A DNA stretch of 64,000 nt from Ceratotherium simum simum (Eukaryota; Chordata; Mammalia; Perissodactyla; Rhinocerotidae), in the NCBI RefSeq assembly GCF_000283155.1, contig NW_004454159.1, positions 18,102,084 through 18,166,083 of the forward strand. The letters run 5' to 3'. A program made the position numbers and the translations under genes. The notes beneath the pieces were generated by a model. The model saw only the letters and a list, made by a program, of their open reading frames with translations. It made no database searches and had not been told where the DNA came from. Of this stretch, positions 61,424 through 64,000 are shown in pieces. Position 1 is the first letter of the stretch. Each line of letters starts with the position of its first letter.

Positions 61424-61711
61424 GAGACAAATTATATACTATATTACAATTTCATTTGATACCAAAATGTTCATGAATTTCATCACTAATATTTCTCCCC
61501 AAAATTATCTGAATGAGTACTCATTATTTGCATCTCAAAATTCAGATATAACCAACAGCTGGTAAATTTTAATTACCAAGAAAGTATCTTAGATAAATCA
61601 ACAAGTAAAAACAGAAGTTAGAATACAATAGCTGCCATGTTACCACAACTGCCTTATTGAGCTAAGGAATCTCAATTCTGGACCCTACTCTGGAAAATAC
61701 ATTCATATTTA

Positions 61712-64000
<2,289 letters not shown>

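Overview
This is mammalian nuclear DNA, most likely from an odd-toed ungulate (Perissodactyla: horse, rhinoceros or tapir). The gene content is vertebrate: short exons with GT/AG splice sites, long AT-rich introns, and L1, L2, MIR, MLT1-type and MER2-type repeats. The lineage call rests on five tRNA-Ser-derived SINEs of the ERE (equine repetitive element) type. I cannot resolve the species from the window.

One gene fills the window on the minus strand: MEGF10 (multiple EGF-like domains 10), an engulfment receptor of the CED-1/Draper family. Thirteen coding exons are present, read from high to low coordinates: 62052-61960, 40237-39991, 38465-38345, 34185-34049, 27677-27465, 21072-20898, 19594-19474, 18722-18559, 16376-16274, 3919-3773, 2246-2112, 1571-1443 and 97-1 (cut by the window edge). 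They join in frame with matching phases into 1882 coding bases, 626 complete codons, with no stop or frameshift. These encode the end of the EMI-EGF junction and about 15 consecutive EGF/laminin-EGF-like modules. The signal peptide and EMI exons lie beyond base 64000. The last EGF modules, transmembrane helix and cytoplasmic tail lie before base 1. MEGF10 is distinguished from MEGF11 and PEAR1 by module sequences recalled from the human protein.

Layout: 1-4000 holds four exons packed closely. 4-16 kb is a 12 kb intron with an L1 3' end, a MIR, an ERE and a GT microsatellite. 16-21 kb holds four exons. 21-27 kb is an intron with an L2, a MIR and an MLT1-type LTR. 27-40 kb holds four exons separated by introns with two young EREs, an L1 fragment and a tRNA-Glu-headed SINE flanked by a perfect 13-bp target-site duplication. 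40-62 kb is a 21.7 kb intron rich in old repeats. 62-64 kb is the start of the next intron upstream, with one ERE.

I found no second gene, RNA gene or novel multi-gene system. The more interesting signals are intronic: clustered transcription-factor-like motifs that could be enhancers, a perfect 24-bp inverted repeat, a duplicated intronic segment, subfamily features of the EREs, and an unusual Lys at an EGF-consensus Gly position in one exon. No database search was possible. Family names are from memory of consensus sequences, and repeat edges are approximate unless target-site duplications are given.
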